Shown here: piece after piece, positions 16,449-24,594 of the stretch
Numbering within the stretch: position 1 is the stretch's first letter
Layout: every line of letters begins with the position of its first letter
Origin: JACDER01 sp963717765
Lineage (GTDB): Bacteria; Actinomycetota; Thermoleophilia; Gaiellales; Gaiellaceae
Length of the DNA stretch: 64,000 bases
Direction of reading: 5' to 3'
NCBI GenBank assembly: GCA_963717765.1
Contig: CAVQWX010000002.1
Span: 186,001 to 250,000 of the forward strand
Translations under genes and position numbers: made by a program
The notes under the pieces: generated by a model
Told to the model about the DNA's origin: nothing
The model's database searches: none
The model's input: only the letters and a program-made list of their open reading frames with translations

Positions 16449-17194
16449 GCATCAACGAGACCGCCGCGAAGGGATTCTCGAGCGCGGCGGACGTCTACGA
16501 GCGCGGCCGTCCCGGCTACGCGCCGGAGGCGGTGGCCTGGGTGTGCGAGCGGCTGGGAATCAAGCCTGGCCGAACAGTCCTCGATCTCGCCGCCGGCACG
16601 GGAAAGCTGACGCGCGACCTCGTTCCGAGCGGTGCTGCAGTGGTTGCAGTCGAGCCGCTGGACGAGATGCGGGAGCATCTGGAGCGCGTCGCCCCGGACG
16701 TCCGAGCGCTGTCTGGAACGGCGGAAGAAATCCCGCTCGAGGACGGGAGCGTCGACGCGGTCGTCTGTGCCCAGGCGTTCCACTGGTTCGATCCCGCACG
16801 TGCCCTGCCCGAGATCCACCGCGTGCTGCGGTCCGGTGGTGGGATCGCGCTCCTGTACAACAGCCGCGATCTCGACGACCGCGTCCAGAAGACGCTCGAC
16901 GACCTGCTCGACCCGTATCGCGGCGAGGTGGCTCGTCACTGGGTCAAGGCCCACGAAGACGTGCTGGGGAAGAGCAACATCTTCGGTCCCGTGGAGGAGC
17001 GCAGCTGGCGGAGCGAGCAGCCGGTCAGCCTCGACGGCCTGCTGGAGATGGCGGCCTCCCGCAGCTACGTGGCGAGCCTCGAGGACGGCGCTCGCGCGGA
17101 GCTGCTCGCTCGCATCCGTGCCGAGTTCGCGGAGCAGCCCGAGCCGATCGTCCTCCGCTACCAGGTGGACGTGTACGTGGCCGACCGCGCCTGA
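16445..17194 (+). CDS. class I SAM-dependent methyltransferase
   Basis: A 249-residue methyltransferase starting at TTG 16445, which overlaps the rel stop as TTGA. It begins AKGFSSAADVYERGRPGY, a pattern typical of the Methyltransf_11/TAM group. Motif I is VLDLAAGTGKLTRDL (about 41-55), then VAVEPLDEM and the post-motif CAQAFHWFDPARAL. Coupled to rel by overlap, though a functional connection is not implied. Substrate unknown. Confidence 0.9.
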   Translation: MSINETAAKGFSSAADVYERGRPGYAPEAVAWVCERLGIKPGRTVLDLAAGTGKLTRDLVPSGAAVVAVEPLDEMREHLERVAPDVRALSGTAEEIPLEDGSVDAVVCAQAFHWFDPARALPEIHRVLRSGGGIALLYNSRDLDDRVQKTLDDLLDPYRGEVARHWVKAHEDVLGKSNIFGPVEERSWRSEQPVSLDGLLEMAASRSYVASLEDGARAELLARIRAEFAEQPEPIVLRYQVDVYVADRA

Positions 17195-17210
17195 TGATCC
17201 CCGCCCTGCG

Positions 17211-17681
17211 CTAACGCACCGGGGGCGCGACCTCGACGTCGTCGCCTTCGAAGCGGCGGATGACGAACTTGAACGTGTCGGGGATCGGCTGCGCGCGCCG
17301 CTCGTCCAGGTCGACGAGGACCAGCGTCTGCGTGGCGGTGACCATGAGCGCGTCGTCCTCCACTCGGTAGGCCCCGAACTCGTAGGTCGCGCTCGTCGTC
17401 CCGATCCGCGCAGCACGGACGAAGACCTCGAGCAGGTCGTCGAACCGCGCGGGTGCGTGGTACTCGACGGTGGAGGCGCGCATCACGAGCTCATGCTCCT
17501 GGTCGACCTTCATGAGGCCGAGGTGCCGGTGGTACTCGACCCGCGCGAGGTCGAAGTAAGGCAGGTAGCGCCCGTAGTAGACGATCCCCTGCGCGTCGGT
17601 GTCGGAGAAGCCGACCCGCGTCAGCGCCGAGTACTTGAAGGGGGGCTTGCGGTCAGTGCGTCGTCCGAGCTCGAGCGTCAC
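17211..17681 (-). CDS. hotdog-fold acyl-CoA thioesterase (4HBT family)
   Basis: A 156-residue 4-hydroxybenzoyl-CoA thioesterase-like protein. The signature is RVGFSDTDAQGIVYYGRYLPYFD, in which the Asp of the DAQG segment is the usual catalytic residue, followed by the long central helix ARVEYHRHLG. Likely hydrolyses acyl-CoA thioesters in the cytosol. GTG 17681 overlaps the 3' end of the upstream gene by 29 bases; a later start near the conserved SDTDAQG is also possible, as the first 18 residues are poorly conserved in type. Confidence 0.88.
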   Translation of the reverse strand: MTLELGRRTDRKPPFKYSALTRVGFSDTDAQGIVYYGRYLPYFDLARVEYHRHLGLMKVDQEHELVMRASTVEYHAPARFDDLLEVFVRAARIGTTSATYEFGAYRVEDDALMVTATQTLVLVDLDERRAQPIPDTFKFVIRRFEGDDVEVAPPVR

Positions 17682-18318
17682 GCGTGCGAACGCTATCCAA
17701 GGCGATCCGGCGATTCCGGTGCCAGCGCAGCACTCCCCAGCCCGCGAGACCGGCCAGGAATGCGCCGAAGAGCGCGAAGGGGAGGATGATGTACGAGCCG
17801 TTGATGCGGCTCTGGTCGTGCGTCGGGCCGCCCCCGGCGGTCTGCGGCGAGTAGTCGAGCACAGAGCGCACCTTGGGCTGGTACGGCGTCCCGAAGATGA
17901 CCTTGGGGATGAGCGACTGGACGACCCAGTGCCCCTGGCGCCTGAGCACGATGAGGTCGAAGAGGATCGGCCCCTTCTTCCGGACGAACCGCTTCTCGGG
18001 CTGGAGCAGCAGGCTTCCTCCCACCTCGTTCGGCAACGCGTAGTCGAGCGACCAGGGGAAGTGCTTCCCACGCGCGGGGAACGGGTAGGCGGGATCCTTG
18101 CGCGCGAACTGGGCGCGGGTGAGACCGGCGCGGAACGTGGGGGAGACGAGCCCGTAGACGGCGGCAGGGTTCTCGTGCCGCACCGCGTGCAGGACGAATG
18201 CGTCGACCGTGCGGTTGATCGCCTTGCGGTCGGACGCGGACAGCTTCGCCGCGGCGGCGCCCCCCGCGAGCACGGCCGCAACGGCGCTGGCCGTGAGTGC
18301 GATCGCGATGCGGTGCAT
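17653..18318 (-). CDS. exported, C-terminally anchored hypothetical protein
   Basis: A 221-residue protein with a signal peptide (MHRIAIALTASAVAAVLAGG then AAAAKLS), a soluble middle resembling an NTF2/SnoaL-like accessory fold (DRKAINRTVDAFVLHAVRHE), and a single C-terminal membrane helix (ILPFALFGAFLAGLAGW, about 179-195) ending in a basic tail. So it is an extracytoplasmic domain tethered to the membrane. ATG 18318 begins the signal. Function unknown. It overlaps the thioesterase gene downstream. Confidence 0.75.
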   Translation of the reverse strand: MHRIAIALTASAVAAVLAGGAAAAKLSASDRKAINRTVDAFVLHAVRHENPAAVYGLVSPTFRAGLTRAQFARKDPAYPFPARGKHFPWSLDYALPNEVGGSLLLQPEKRFVRKKGPILFDLIVLRRQGHWVVQSLIPKVIFGTPYQPKVRSVLDYSPQTAGGGPTHDQSRINGSYIILPFALFGAFLAGLAGWGVLRWHRNRRIALDSVRTRDARARTTH

Positions 18319-18366
18319 GAGCGGACGGTACCGGCGGCTATGAACGGCAGTGACGGTCATTCCGGA

Positions 18367-19341
18367 TCACGCCGATCTGGATCGCCGAACGAGGGGCGCG
18401 ACCTTGCCGTCGAGCTCGGCCGTGACCTGCTTGCAGATCGCCTTCGCCGCCTCGACGAAGCCGAGCGCGGCCGGCGACCGTCGCCGGTCGTGGTGCCAGA
18501 AGAGCGCGATGGTGCGGGGCTGGACCGGCATGTCGGCGCCGAGCTGGATCATCCGCGTCCGCTCGTCGCCGGGATCGACCGCGAGCCGAGGGACGATCGC
18601 GATCCCAACCCCGGCTGCGACGAGTGCCTGAACGGTTCCGATGATGTCCGAGCGAAAGACGATGTTCGGCTCCGCCCCCTGCGCGCGCAGCTCGGCCTCG
18701 ACGCGCGGGAACACCCGGCATGTCTGGTGTCCGATCAACGGGAGCTCGGCGACGTCGTCCAGCGCGATGTCCTTCCTCTCGACGAGCGGGGACGACGCAG
18801 GGAGGAGCAGCACATACGGGTCGCGCATGATCTCGACCGACCCGAACGGGCCTTCGGGGAGCGGCAGATCGGCGAAGGACAGCTCGAGCTCGCCGCTCTC
18901 CACCAGGTCGAAGAGGCCGGCGTCGGTCGGGGACTCCTGCGGCAGGACGCGTACGGCGGGCCAATCGACCGCGTAGCGCTGGAGGAGCTGCGGGAGGATG
19001 CGGATGCCGACGCTCTGGTAGATGCCCAGCTTGAGCGTGCCGGCCGAGCCGTCGGTGAGGGCGCTCAGGTCGGCCTCCGCCGCCTTGACGCGCGCGATGA
19101 TGGCGCGGCCGTGGCCGAGCAAGACCTCGCCGGCCTCGGTCAGCCTCACGCCGCCTGCGCCGGGGGAACGCTCGACCAGGCGCCGTCCCACGATCCGCTC
19201 GAGCGAGGCGATCTGCTCGCTGATCGCCGACTGGACGTAGCCCAGGCGCGCGGCGGCGCGCCGGAACGACCCCGCCTCCGCGACTGCTTCCAGCGCGGCG
19301 AGATGCCGGATCTCGATCCCCGAGGAATGATCGACTTTCAT
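18367..19341 (-). CDS. LysR-family transcriptional regulator
   Basis: A 324-residue LTTR. The N-terminal winged helix-turn-helix (IEIRHLAALEAVAEAGSFRR, then LGYVQSAISEQIASLE at about 34-49) is followed by a linker helix and the periplasmic-binding-protein-like effector domain (GTLKLGIYQSVGIRILPQLL; PLIGHQTCRVFPRV). It is transcribed in the same direction as the S58 peptidase and mutase genes upstream rather than divergently, so its target is unclear. Confidence 0.93.
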   Translation of the reverse strand: MKVDHSSGIEIRHLAALEAVAEAGSFRRAAARLGYVQSAISEQIASLERIVGRRLVERSPGAGGVRLTEAGEVLLGHGRAIIARVKAAEADLSALTDGSAGTLKLGIYQSVGIRILPQLLQRYAVDWPAVRVLPQESPTDAGLFDLVESGELELSFADLPLPEGPFGSVEIMRDPYVLLLPASSPLVERKDIALDDVAELPLIGHQTCRVFPRVEAELRAQGAEPNIVFRSDIIGTVQALVAAGVGIAIVPRLAVDPGDERTRMIQLGADMPVQPRTIALFWHHDRRRSPAALGFVEAAKAICKQVTAELDGKVAPLVRRSRSA

Positions 19342-19354
19342 GTTCTCAGCGAGT

Positions 19355-20371
19355 TTAGCGTTCGGAGGAAGCGATCAGAGCCGTGAGCCGGTCGCGAGGC
19401 AACGCGTACACGGTGCCGCCCCGTCCCGTCATCGTCTCGGCGTTCAACAGGGCGTTGACGATTGCCTCCTCCGTCGCCTCGATCGTGGCGTAGAAGAGCG
19501 GGTCGATCTCCTCGTTCGCGACGAAATCGACGGGGCCGCGCTCCGCATCCCGGTTGCCGGTGGAGAAGGCGAGCGCGAGGTCGCCGCTCGAGTTCTCGCC
19601 GGCGCCGCCTGTCCGCGCAACCCCTAGCGCCGAGCGCTGGGCGACCCGTTCGCACTGGTGCGGGAGAAGCGGGGCGTCGGTCGCGACCACGACGATGATC
19701 GAGCCGTCCGGCGCGTCGCCTCTCTCCTCCGGGAGCGGGATGTCTTCGACGAGCCGTCCGACCGGGAGGCCGTTCACCGAGAGCCGCGGCCTGCGCCCGT
19801 GGTTCGCCTGGACGAGAACGCCCACCGTGTGCCCGGCCTCCGTCGTTCGCGAGGCGGTGCCGATGCCGCCCTTGAATCCGTGGCAGATCATCCCGGTGCC
19901 GCCGCCCACGGCGCCTTGCTCGACCGGGCCGTCCGCCGCACGTTCGAGCGCGTCGAACACGTGCTCGGAGCGAACGTGCATGCCCTCGATCTCGTTCAGG
20001 AAGCCGTCGTAGGTCTCGCCGACGACCGGCAGGTGCCAGCGTCCGCGGTTGGCCTCGTGCTGCGCGGCGACGATGGCGTCGCGGACGACGCCGACGGAGA
20101 ACGTGTTGGTGAGGCCGACGGGAGTCGTGAGCAGGCCCGACTCGCGGATCCACTCCAGGCCCGTCAGCTCCCCGTTGCCGTTCAGGCGGTGCGCACCGGC
20201 GAAGCAGGACTCGCCGTCGGGCGTGGGGAGGACGACCGTGACGCCGGTGCGGACGCTCTCGCCTTCGATCAGCGTCGTGTGCCCGACGCGGACGCCCGCG
20301 ACGTCAGTGATCGCGTCGTTCGGACCCGGCTCGAGCTCGCCGATGCGGATGCGCAACTCGGCGGCGTTCAC
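19355..20371 (-). CDS. P1/S58 family peptidase (DmpA-like)
   Basis: A 338-residue N-terminal-nucleophile hydrolase related to L-aminopeptidase/D-esterase DmpA, which matures by self-cleavage. Family motifs are seen: GPNDAITDVAGVRVGHTTL near the N-terminus, GAVGGGTGMICHGFKGGIGT in the middle, and the cleavage site APDGSIIVVVATDAPLLPHQ, where the Ser after DG would become the new N-terminal nucleophile. GTG 20371 overlaps the stop of the upstream mutase gene. Substrate is likely a small peptide or amide. Confidence 0.92.
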   Translation of the reverse strand: MNAAELRIRIGELEPGPNDAITDVAGVRVGHTTLIEGESVRTGVTVVLPTPDGESCFAGAHRLNGNGELTGLEWIRESGLLTTPVGLTNTFSVGVVRDAIVAAQHEANRGRWHLPVVGETYDGFLNEIEGMHVRSEHVFDALERAADGPVEQGAVGGGTGMICHGFKGGIGTASRTTEAGHTVGVLVQANHGRRPRLSVNGLPVGRLVEDIPLPEERGDAPDGSIIVVVATDAPLLPHQCERVAQRSALGVARTGGAGENSSGDLALAFSTGNRDAERGPVDFVANEEIDPLFYATIEATEEAIVNALLNAETMTGRGGTVYALPRDRLTALIASSER

Positions 20372-21726
20372 GCGCGGATCTCGGTCAGCACCTCGTCCCG
20401 CTTCAGCTCCATCTGCTCTTTCGTGCGCGCCTCGAGGTTGAGGCGGAGGAGCGGCTCGGTGTTGGAGGGGCGGACGTTCATGTGCCAGCCGTCGGCGTCC
20501 ACCGAGACGCCGTCCAGGTGTGAAACCGTGCCTTCCTTTGCGTAGCGCTGCTCCAGCCGCTGTAGGACGTCGTTCACGTCCGCGACCGGCGTGTTCAGCT
20601 CCCCGGTGATGAAGTAGCGCTCGCGGAAGGGGCGGAGGATCTCGGACAGCCTCTGCCCCTTCTTCGACATGAGCTCGAGCATGAGCAGGAAGGGGATGAC
20701 GCCGGAGTCGGCCTGCGAGAAGTCGCGGAAGTAGTAGTGCCCGGAGACCTCTCCGCCGAAGGCCGCGCCCTCCCGGCGCATCACCAGCTTGATGAAGGCA
20801 TGCCCGACGCGGCTGACGACGGGAATGCCGCCTGCCCGTTCGATCGTCTCGGGGACGGCCCAGCTGGCGCGTACGTCGTAGATGATCTTCGCCCCGGGCT
20901 CCTTCTCGAGGATCGACTCGGCCAGGAGCGCCGTAGCGAAGTCGCCGGGGACGAACTCGCCCGTGTCGTCGACGAAGAAGCAGCGGTCGGCGTCCCCGTC
21001 GAAGGCGACTCCGAGGTCGGCGCGCTCCTCGAGCGTCTTCTGCACGATGAACTCGCGGTTCTCCGGCAGCAGCGGGTTCGGCTCGTGGTTCGGGAAGGTG
21101 CCGTCCGGGTCGAAGTAGCAGCGGACGGCCTCGATCGGCAGACGCTCCAGGACGGGCGGGAGCATCGCGCCGCCCATCCCATTGGCCGCGTCGATCACGA
21201 CGCGGAGCGGCTTGATCTCTTCGACGTCGACGAACGACAGGACGCGATCGACGTACGCCGGCCAGATGTCATAAGACTGAATCTTTTCTTCGAGGCCTTC
21301 AACAGGGGTCTGACCCCGGTTTTCCACGAGCTCCACAGCCCGGTCGCGGATGTCCAGCAGCCCCGATTCGCCGCCGACGGGAAGCGCGCCTGCGCGGACG
21401 ATCTTCATCCCCGTGTACTGCTTCGGGTTGTGCGAGGCGGTGACGGCGATGCCGCCGTCGAGGCCGAGCGAGCCGACTGCGAAATACACCATCTCGGTGC
21501 CGACCATTCCAAGGTCGAGCACCTCCGCGCCGCCCTCGGCCACGCCGGACATGACCGCCTGGGACATGGATGGGGCCGAAACTCGCATGTCCCGCCCGAC
21601 CGCGACGCGTGAGGGCTGAAACTGCTCCACGTACGCGCGGCCGATCGCGCATGCGCCCTCCTCGTCCAGCTGGTCCGGATAGATGCCGCGCACGTCGTAG
21701 GCCTTGAAGACCTTGGGGTCAAGCAC
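20368..21726 (-). CDS. phosphomannomutase/phosphoglucomutase
   Basis: A 452-residue alpha-D-phosphohexomutase interconverting hexose 1- and 6-phosphates for polysaccharide precursor synthesis. Seen are the N-terminal FKAYDVRGIYPDQL, the phosphoserine loop TASHNPKQYTGMK (Ser98), the metal loop DGDADR (about 243-248), the sugar-binding GGEVSGHYYF and the C-terminal phosphate loop VRPSNTEPLLRLN. GEVSGH and RPSNTEP fit the PMM/PGM subgroup. GTG 21726 gives the standard N-terminus. Confidence 0.95.
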   Translation of the reverse strand: MLDPKVFKAYDVRGIYPDQLDEEGACAIGRAYVEQFQPSRVAVGRDMRVSAPSMSQAVMSGVAEGGAEVLDLGMVGTEMVYFAVGSLGLDGGIAVTASHNPKQYTGMKIVRAGALPVGGESGLLDIRDRAVELVENRGQTPVEGLEEKIQSYDIWPAYVDRVLSFVDVEEIKPLRVVIDAANGMGGAMLPPVLERLPIEAVRCYFDPDGTFPNHEPNPLLPENREFIVQKTLEERADLGVAFDGDADRCFFVDDTGEFVPGDFATALLAESILEKEPGAKIIYDVRASWAVPETIERAGGIPVVSRVGHAFIKLVMRREGAAFGGEVSGHYYFRDFSQADSGVIPFLLMLELMSKKGQRLSEILRPFRERYFITGELNTPVADVNDVLQRLEQRYAKEGTVSHLDGVSVDADGWHMNVRPSNTEPLLRLNLEARTKEQMELKRDEVLTEIRA

Positions 21727-21784
21727 GCGCGGATCGTACAGGCGTTAGATTTCGATTCTCCGGAGGGATAGAGGAGTGGGGGAC

Positions 21785-22528
21785 ATGAGGAAGCTCGCAC
21801 CCGTGCTTCTCGCCGCGACAGCGGCGCTCGCGCTCGCCGGGCAGGCGCACGGCAAGGGAGTTCTCCTCCGCGCCGTCTGCGGCGCATCCGGTTGCAACGA
21901 CGTCGCCGGCGCTGCGTCCGAGATCGTCGAGTGGGCCGGAAGCACAAAGTACACAAGTCCGGCCCCGTACTTCGTCGTGCGGATGCGCGGCGGAGATGGG
22001 TACTGGCTCCCGCAGTCCGGGTGGTTCGCGCTCCGCTATCAACTGCACGAGTGCTGGTACAGCGATTGCTGGCTGCGGCTTTCGCCCGAGACAGAGGCGC
22101 TGCTCCGGCGGGAGAGCGCCGGCCTCGAGCCGTTCCAGCCCCGGCTCGCAAAGGCCACCATCGACGGAAGGGCTGTGGCTGATCCCGCTCCCTTGCTTGC
22201 CTTGCTCCGACGGCTGCACTGGGTCTCGCTGCCGTGGACGAAAATGCACCCGATCCGAATCGTCCTGTGGCCGGCGGAACCCAATCCCTGGATCACGGGA
22301 CCGATGACCCTCGGGTACGACGCGAAGCACGAGATCCTCATCTGGGCCGACGGGTATGGGCACTTCCGGTTCCCGCGAGCGTGGTGGGCCCGGCTGGACC
22401 GGCAGGTTTCCGCTCTGCACGGTGACCGGACCGGGCTCTACGCCGGCCTGGGCGTTGCAGGTGTCGCAGCCGTTGCCATGCTCTTCATGGCCCGCCGAAG
22501 GCGGGCGGGACCTGGTGGCCTCAGATGA
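21785..22528 (+). CDS. secreted, C-terminally anchored paralog 1 of an unrecognised family
   Basis: First of three tandem paralogs. The 247-residue protein has a signal peptide (MRKLAPVLLAATAALALAG), a Cys pair just after it (AVCGASGC), a second pair ECWYSDCW, the shared YWLPQSGW, PHIR-like LHWVSLP...KMHPIRI, NPWITGP, LGYDAKHEILI, and a single membrane helix near the end (TGLYAGLGVAGVAAVAML) before a basic tail. RBS GAGGAG at 21771-21776 supports ATG 21785. So a disulfide-capable extracytoplasmic domain held at the membrane. The gene sits upstream of an ECF sigma factor. Function unknown; no database family is recognised by eye. Confidence 0.82.
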   Translation: MRKLAPVLLAATAALALAGQAHGKGVLLRAVCGASGCNDVAGAASEIVEWAGSTKYTSPAPYFVVRMRGGDGYWLPQSGWFALRYQLHECWYSDCWLRLSPETEALLRRESAGLEPFQPRLAKATIDGRAVADPAPLLALLRRLHWVSLPWTKMHPIRIVLWPAEPNPWITGPMTLGYDAKHEILIWADGYGHFRFPRAWWARLDRQVSALHGDRTGLYAGLGVAGVAAVAMLFMARRRRAGPGGLR

Positions 22529-22547
22529 CCGTACGACGGGTGGTGCC

Positions 22548-23261
22548 ATGAGAAAGGTTGCGCTGACGGCTATCAGCGTCGCAGCGGCGTTCGCGTTCGC
22601 CGGGCAGGCGCACGGCAAAGGTCTGAACCTGCGCGCCGTGTGCAGCGAGTCCGGCTGTAGGGACGTCTCCGGCTCGCCCGAGCTCGGATGGAGCGGGGAG
22701 AGCACCTCGTTCACGTGGCCGTCCCCGTACTACGTGGTGCGGCTTACAGGCGGAGATGCATATTGGCTTCCGCAGTCCGGCTGGCTCGCGCCCGAGGGCG
22801 AGCTTCAGGAGTGCGAGTACAACGACTGCTGGCTGCGGCCGTCCCCCGATGCGGAATCGCTGCTCCGGCGGGAGGCCGCCGGCCTTGAGCCGTTCCGCCA
22901 GAAACTCGCCAGGGCGACTGTCGCCGGGAAGCCTGTGGCCGACCCTGCGCCGTTCCTCGCCCTCTTCGGGAAGTTGCGCTGGGCCTCGCTTCCTTCCGCG
23001 CGGCTGCACCTGACCCGGATCGTCGTGTGGCCGGCGCGCAGCAATCCCTGGATCAACGGGCCGTCGTACCTGGGGTACGACGGGAGACACCAGATCCTCG
23101 TCCGGTCGGACGGGAACTTCCGCCTCTCGCGGACGCTGTGGGCCAGGCTGAACCGCGAGGCATCCGCGACGGACGGAGACCGGACCGGCCTCTACGCCGG
23201 CCTCGGCATATCGGCTCTCGCGGCGGTCGCTCTCCTGGCCGGACGGCGCAGCCGCGCGTGA
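22548..23261 (+). CDS. secreted, C-terminally anchored paralog 2
   Basis: A 237-residue close relative of the preceding gene: signal peptide MRKVALTAISVAAAFAFAG, AVCSESGC, YWLPQSGW, ECEYNDCW, DPAPFLALFGKLRWASLP, NPWINGP, LGYDGRHQILV, and the C-terminal span TGLYAGLGISALAAVALLAG followed by RRSRA. The conserved blocks line up with paralog 1 over the whole length, indicating a recent tandem duplication. ATG 22548 is 19 bases after the previous stop; no strong RBS is visible. Function unknown. Confidence 0.82.
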   Translation: MRKVALTAISVAAAFAFAGQAHGKGLNLRAVCSESGCRDVSGSPELGWSGESTSFTWPSPYYVVRLTGGDAYWLPQSGWLAPEGELQECEYNDCWLRPSPDAESLLRREAAGLEPFRQKLARATVAGKPVADPAPFLALFGKLRWASLPSARLHLTRIVVWPARSNPWINGPSYLGYDGRHQILVRSDGNFRLSRTLWARLNREASATDGDRTGLYAGLGISALAAVALLAGRRSRA

Positions 23262-23311
23262 GCTTTTCGCCTTCCGCGCCGATAAAGAGGCATCGAGCGG
23301 AAGGAGACACG

Positions 23312-24058
23312 ATGAGAAGGTTCGCACTGCTCGCCCTAGCGACGGCCAGCCTCCTGGCCCTGGCGGGGACGGCACAGGCCAAGGAGATCGTGGGCCTGAA
23401 GATCTGCGGCGCGTCGGGATGCAACGAGAGCTCCGAGCACGTCGCCATCGACTCGAGCCAGGCAGCCAGCCGGACCACGCCCGGCCCGTACTACGAAGTG
23501 GAGCTGCGTTTCGGCGACGGTGAAACGATCATCCACCGGGAGCAGGCGTACTGGCTGCCCGACTCGGGCTGGATCCGCTTCCAGTCCGACGTGGCGGGCT
23601 CGTGGTGGAAGCCGGGCGACCTGTCTGGGATGCAGAAAACCGCCGCCGGGATCGACGCGTTCACGCCGCAGCTCTCGAAGGTGACCGTCAAGGGCAGGAC
23701 GGCGGCCGACCCCAGCTCGTACCTGCGCCTGTTCGGGAACCTCCGCTACCGGGCGTTTCCGCGGGCGAAGCTCCACCCGATCTCGATCAAGCTGACGGCG
23801 GCGACGCCCAACCCGTGGGTGAGGGGGACGGTGGTCCTTCGGTACGACGCCAAGCACCACCTGCTGATCCGGTCCGATGGCTACTACACCCTGCCCGCCG
23901 CCCTCGGCAAGCTCGTGATGAGCCGCGCCTCGCTCAATTCGAAGGCCGCCTCGGGCTCGGGCGGGGGCGTCGATGGCGCCCTCCTGGCCGGCCTCGGCGT
24001 GGGCGCGATCGCGGCGATCGGCGTGCTCGGGCTGGCGAAGCTGAAGAAAATGACCTAA
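23312..24058 (+). CDS. secreted, C-terminally anchored paralog 3
   Basis: A 248-residue more divergent member: signal peptide MRRFALLALATASLLALAG, KICGASGC, YWLPDSGW, LHPISIKLTAATPNPWVRG, LRYDAKHHLLIRSDGYY and a C-terminal helix (LLAGLGVGAIAAIGVLGLA) ending KLKKMT. It lacks the second Cys pair of paralogs 1 and 2. A good RBS AAGGAG (23301-23306) precedes ATG 23312. Its stop is 5 bases before the ECF sigma gene, so the two are almost certainly one transcript. Function unknown. Confidence 0.82.
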   Translation: MRRFALLALATASLLALAGTAQAKEIVGLKICGASGCNESSEHVAIDSSQAASRTTPGPYYEVELRFGDGETIIHREQAYWLPDSGWIRFQSDVAGSWWKPGDLSGMQKTAAGIDAFTPQLSKVTVKGRTAADPSSYLRLFGNLRYRAFPRAKLHPISIKLTAATPNPWVRGTVVLRYDAKHHLLIRSDGYYTLPAALGKLVMSRASLNSKAASGSGGGVDGALLAGLGVGAIAAIGVLGLAKLKKMT

Positions 24059-24063
24059 GGAAC

Positions 24064-24594
24064 GTGGAGGACCTCGGTGGCGAACAACGGTTTCGTCGTG
24101 AGCAGCGCGACTTCGACGGCCTGTTCCGGGAGCACTATCCGGAGATCGTCCGCTACCTCAGCGTGCGGCTCGGCTCGCGTGAGGAGGCGGCCGATCTCGC
24201 CTCCGAGGTCTTCCTCGAAGCCTTCAAGCGGGTCCCAGGCCTCCGGTGGCGCGGCCGCCCCGTGCTCGCCTGGCTCTACCGGGTGGCGGCGAACATGGCT
24301 GCCGATTCGTTGAGGAAGCGGAGCCGCGAGGTGCTCTCCCCGGAGCTCGCGGAGCCCGCGGCGCCGGACCCGACCGAGTCGATCCCGGACCGGCAGGCTC
24401 TGGCCCGCGCGCTGAAGAGCCTTCCGCCCGACCACCAGCTCGTCGTCCACCTGCGGCTGGTGGAGGGCTACTCGTTTGCCGAGGTCGCCCGGCTGACGGG
24501 GCGGAGCGTCGGCTCCTGCCAGATGCTGATGCTCCGCTCGGCCCGGCGGCTCCGGACGCGGCTAGAGCAGGCAGGTGTGCATGTCCCGGCGTGA
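24064..24594 (+). CDS. ECF-type RNA polymerase sigma factor
   Basis: A 176-residue sigma-70 family protein with only regions 2 and 4. Region 2 spans about 20-90 (FREHYPEIVRYLSVRLGS; DLASEVFLEAFKRV; WLYRVAANMAADSLRKR) and region 4 about 115-170 (LPPDHQLVVHLRLVEGYSFA; SVGSCQMLMLRSARRLR). GTG 24064 is the only near start in frame and lies 5 bases after paralog 3, with AAGGA at 24057-24061. It overlaps the membrane protein gene downstream by 14 bases, the usual sigma/anti-sigma coupling. It presumably directs transcription in response to an envelope signal. Confidence 0.92.
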   Translation: MEDLGGEQRFRREQRDFDGLFREHYPEIVRYLSVRLGSREEAADLASEVFLEAFKRVPGLRWRGRPVLAWLYRVAANMAADSLRKRSREVLSPELAEPAAPDPTESIPDRQALARALKSLPPDHQLVVHLRLVEGYSFAEVARLTGRSVGSCQMLMLRSARRLRTRLEQAGVHVPA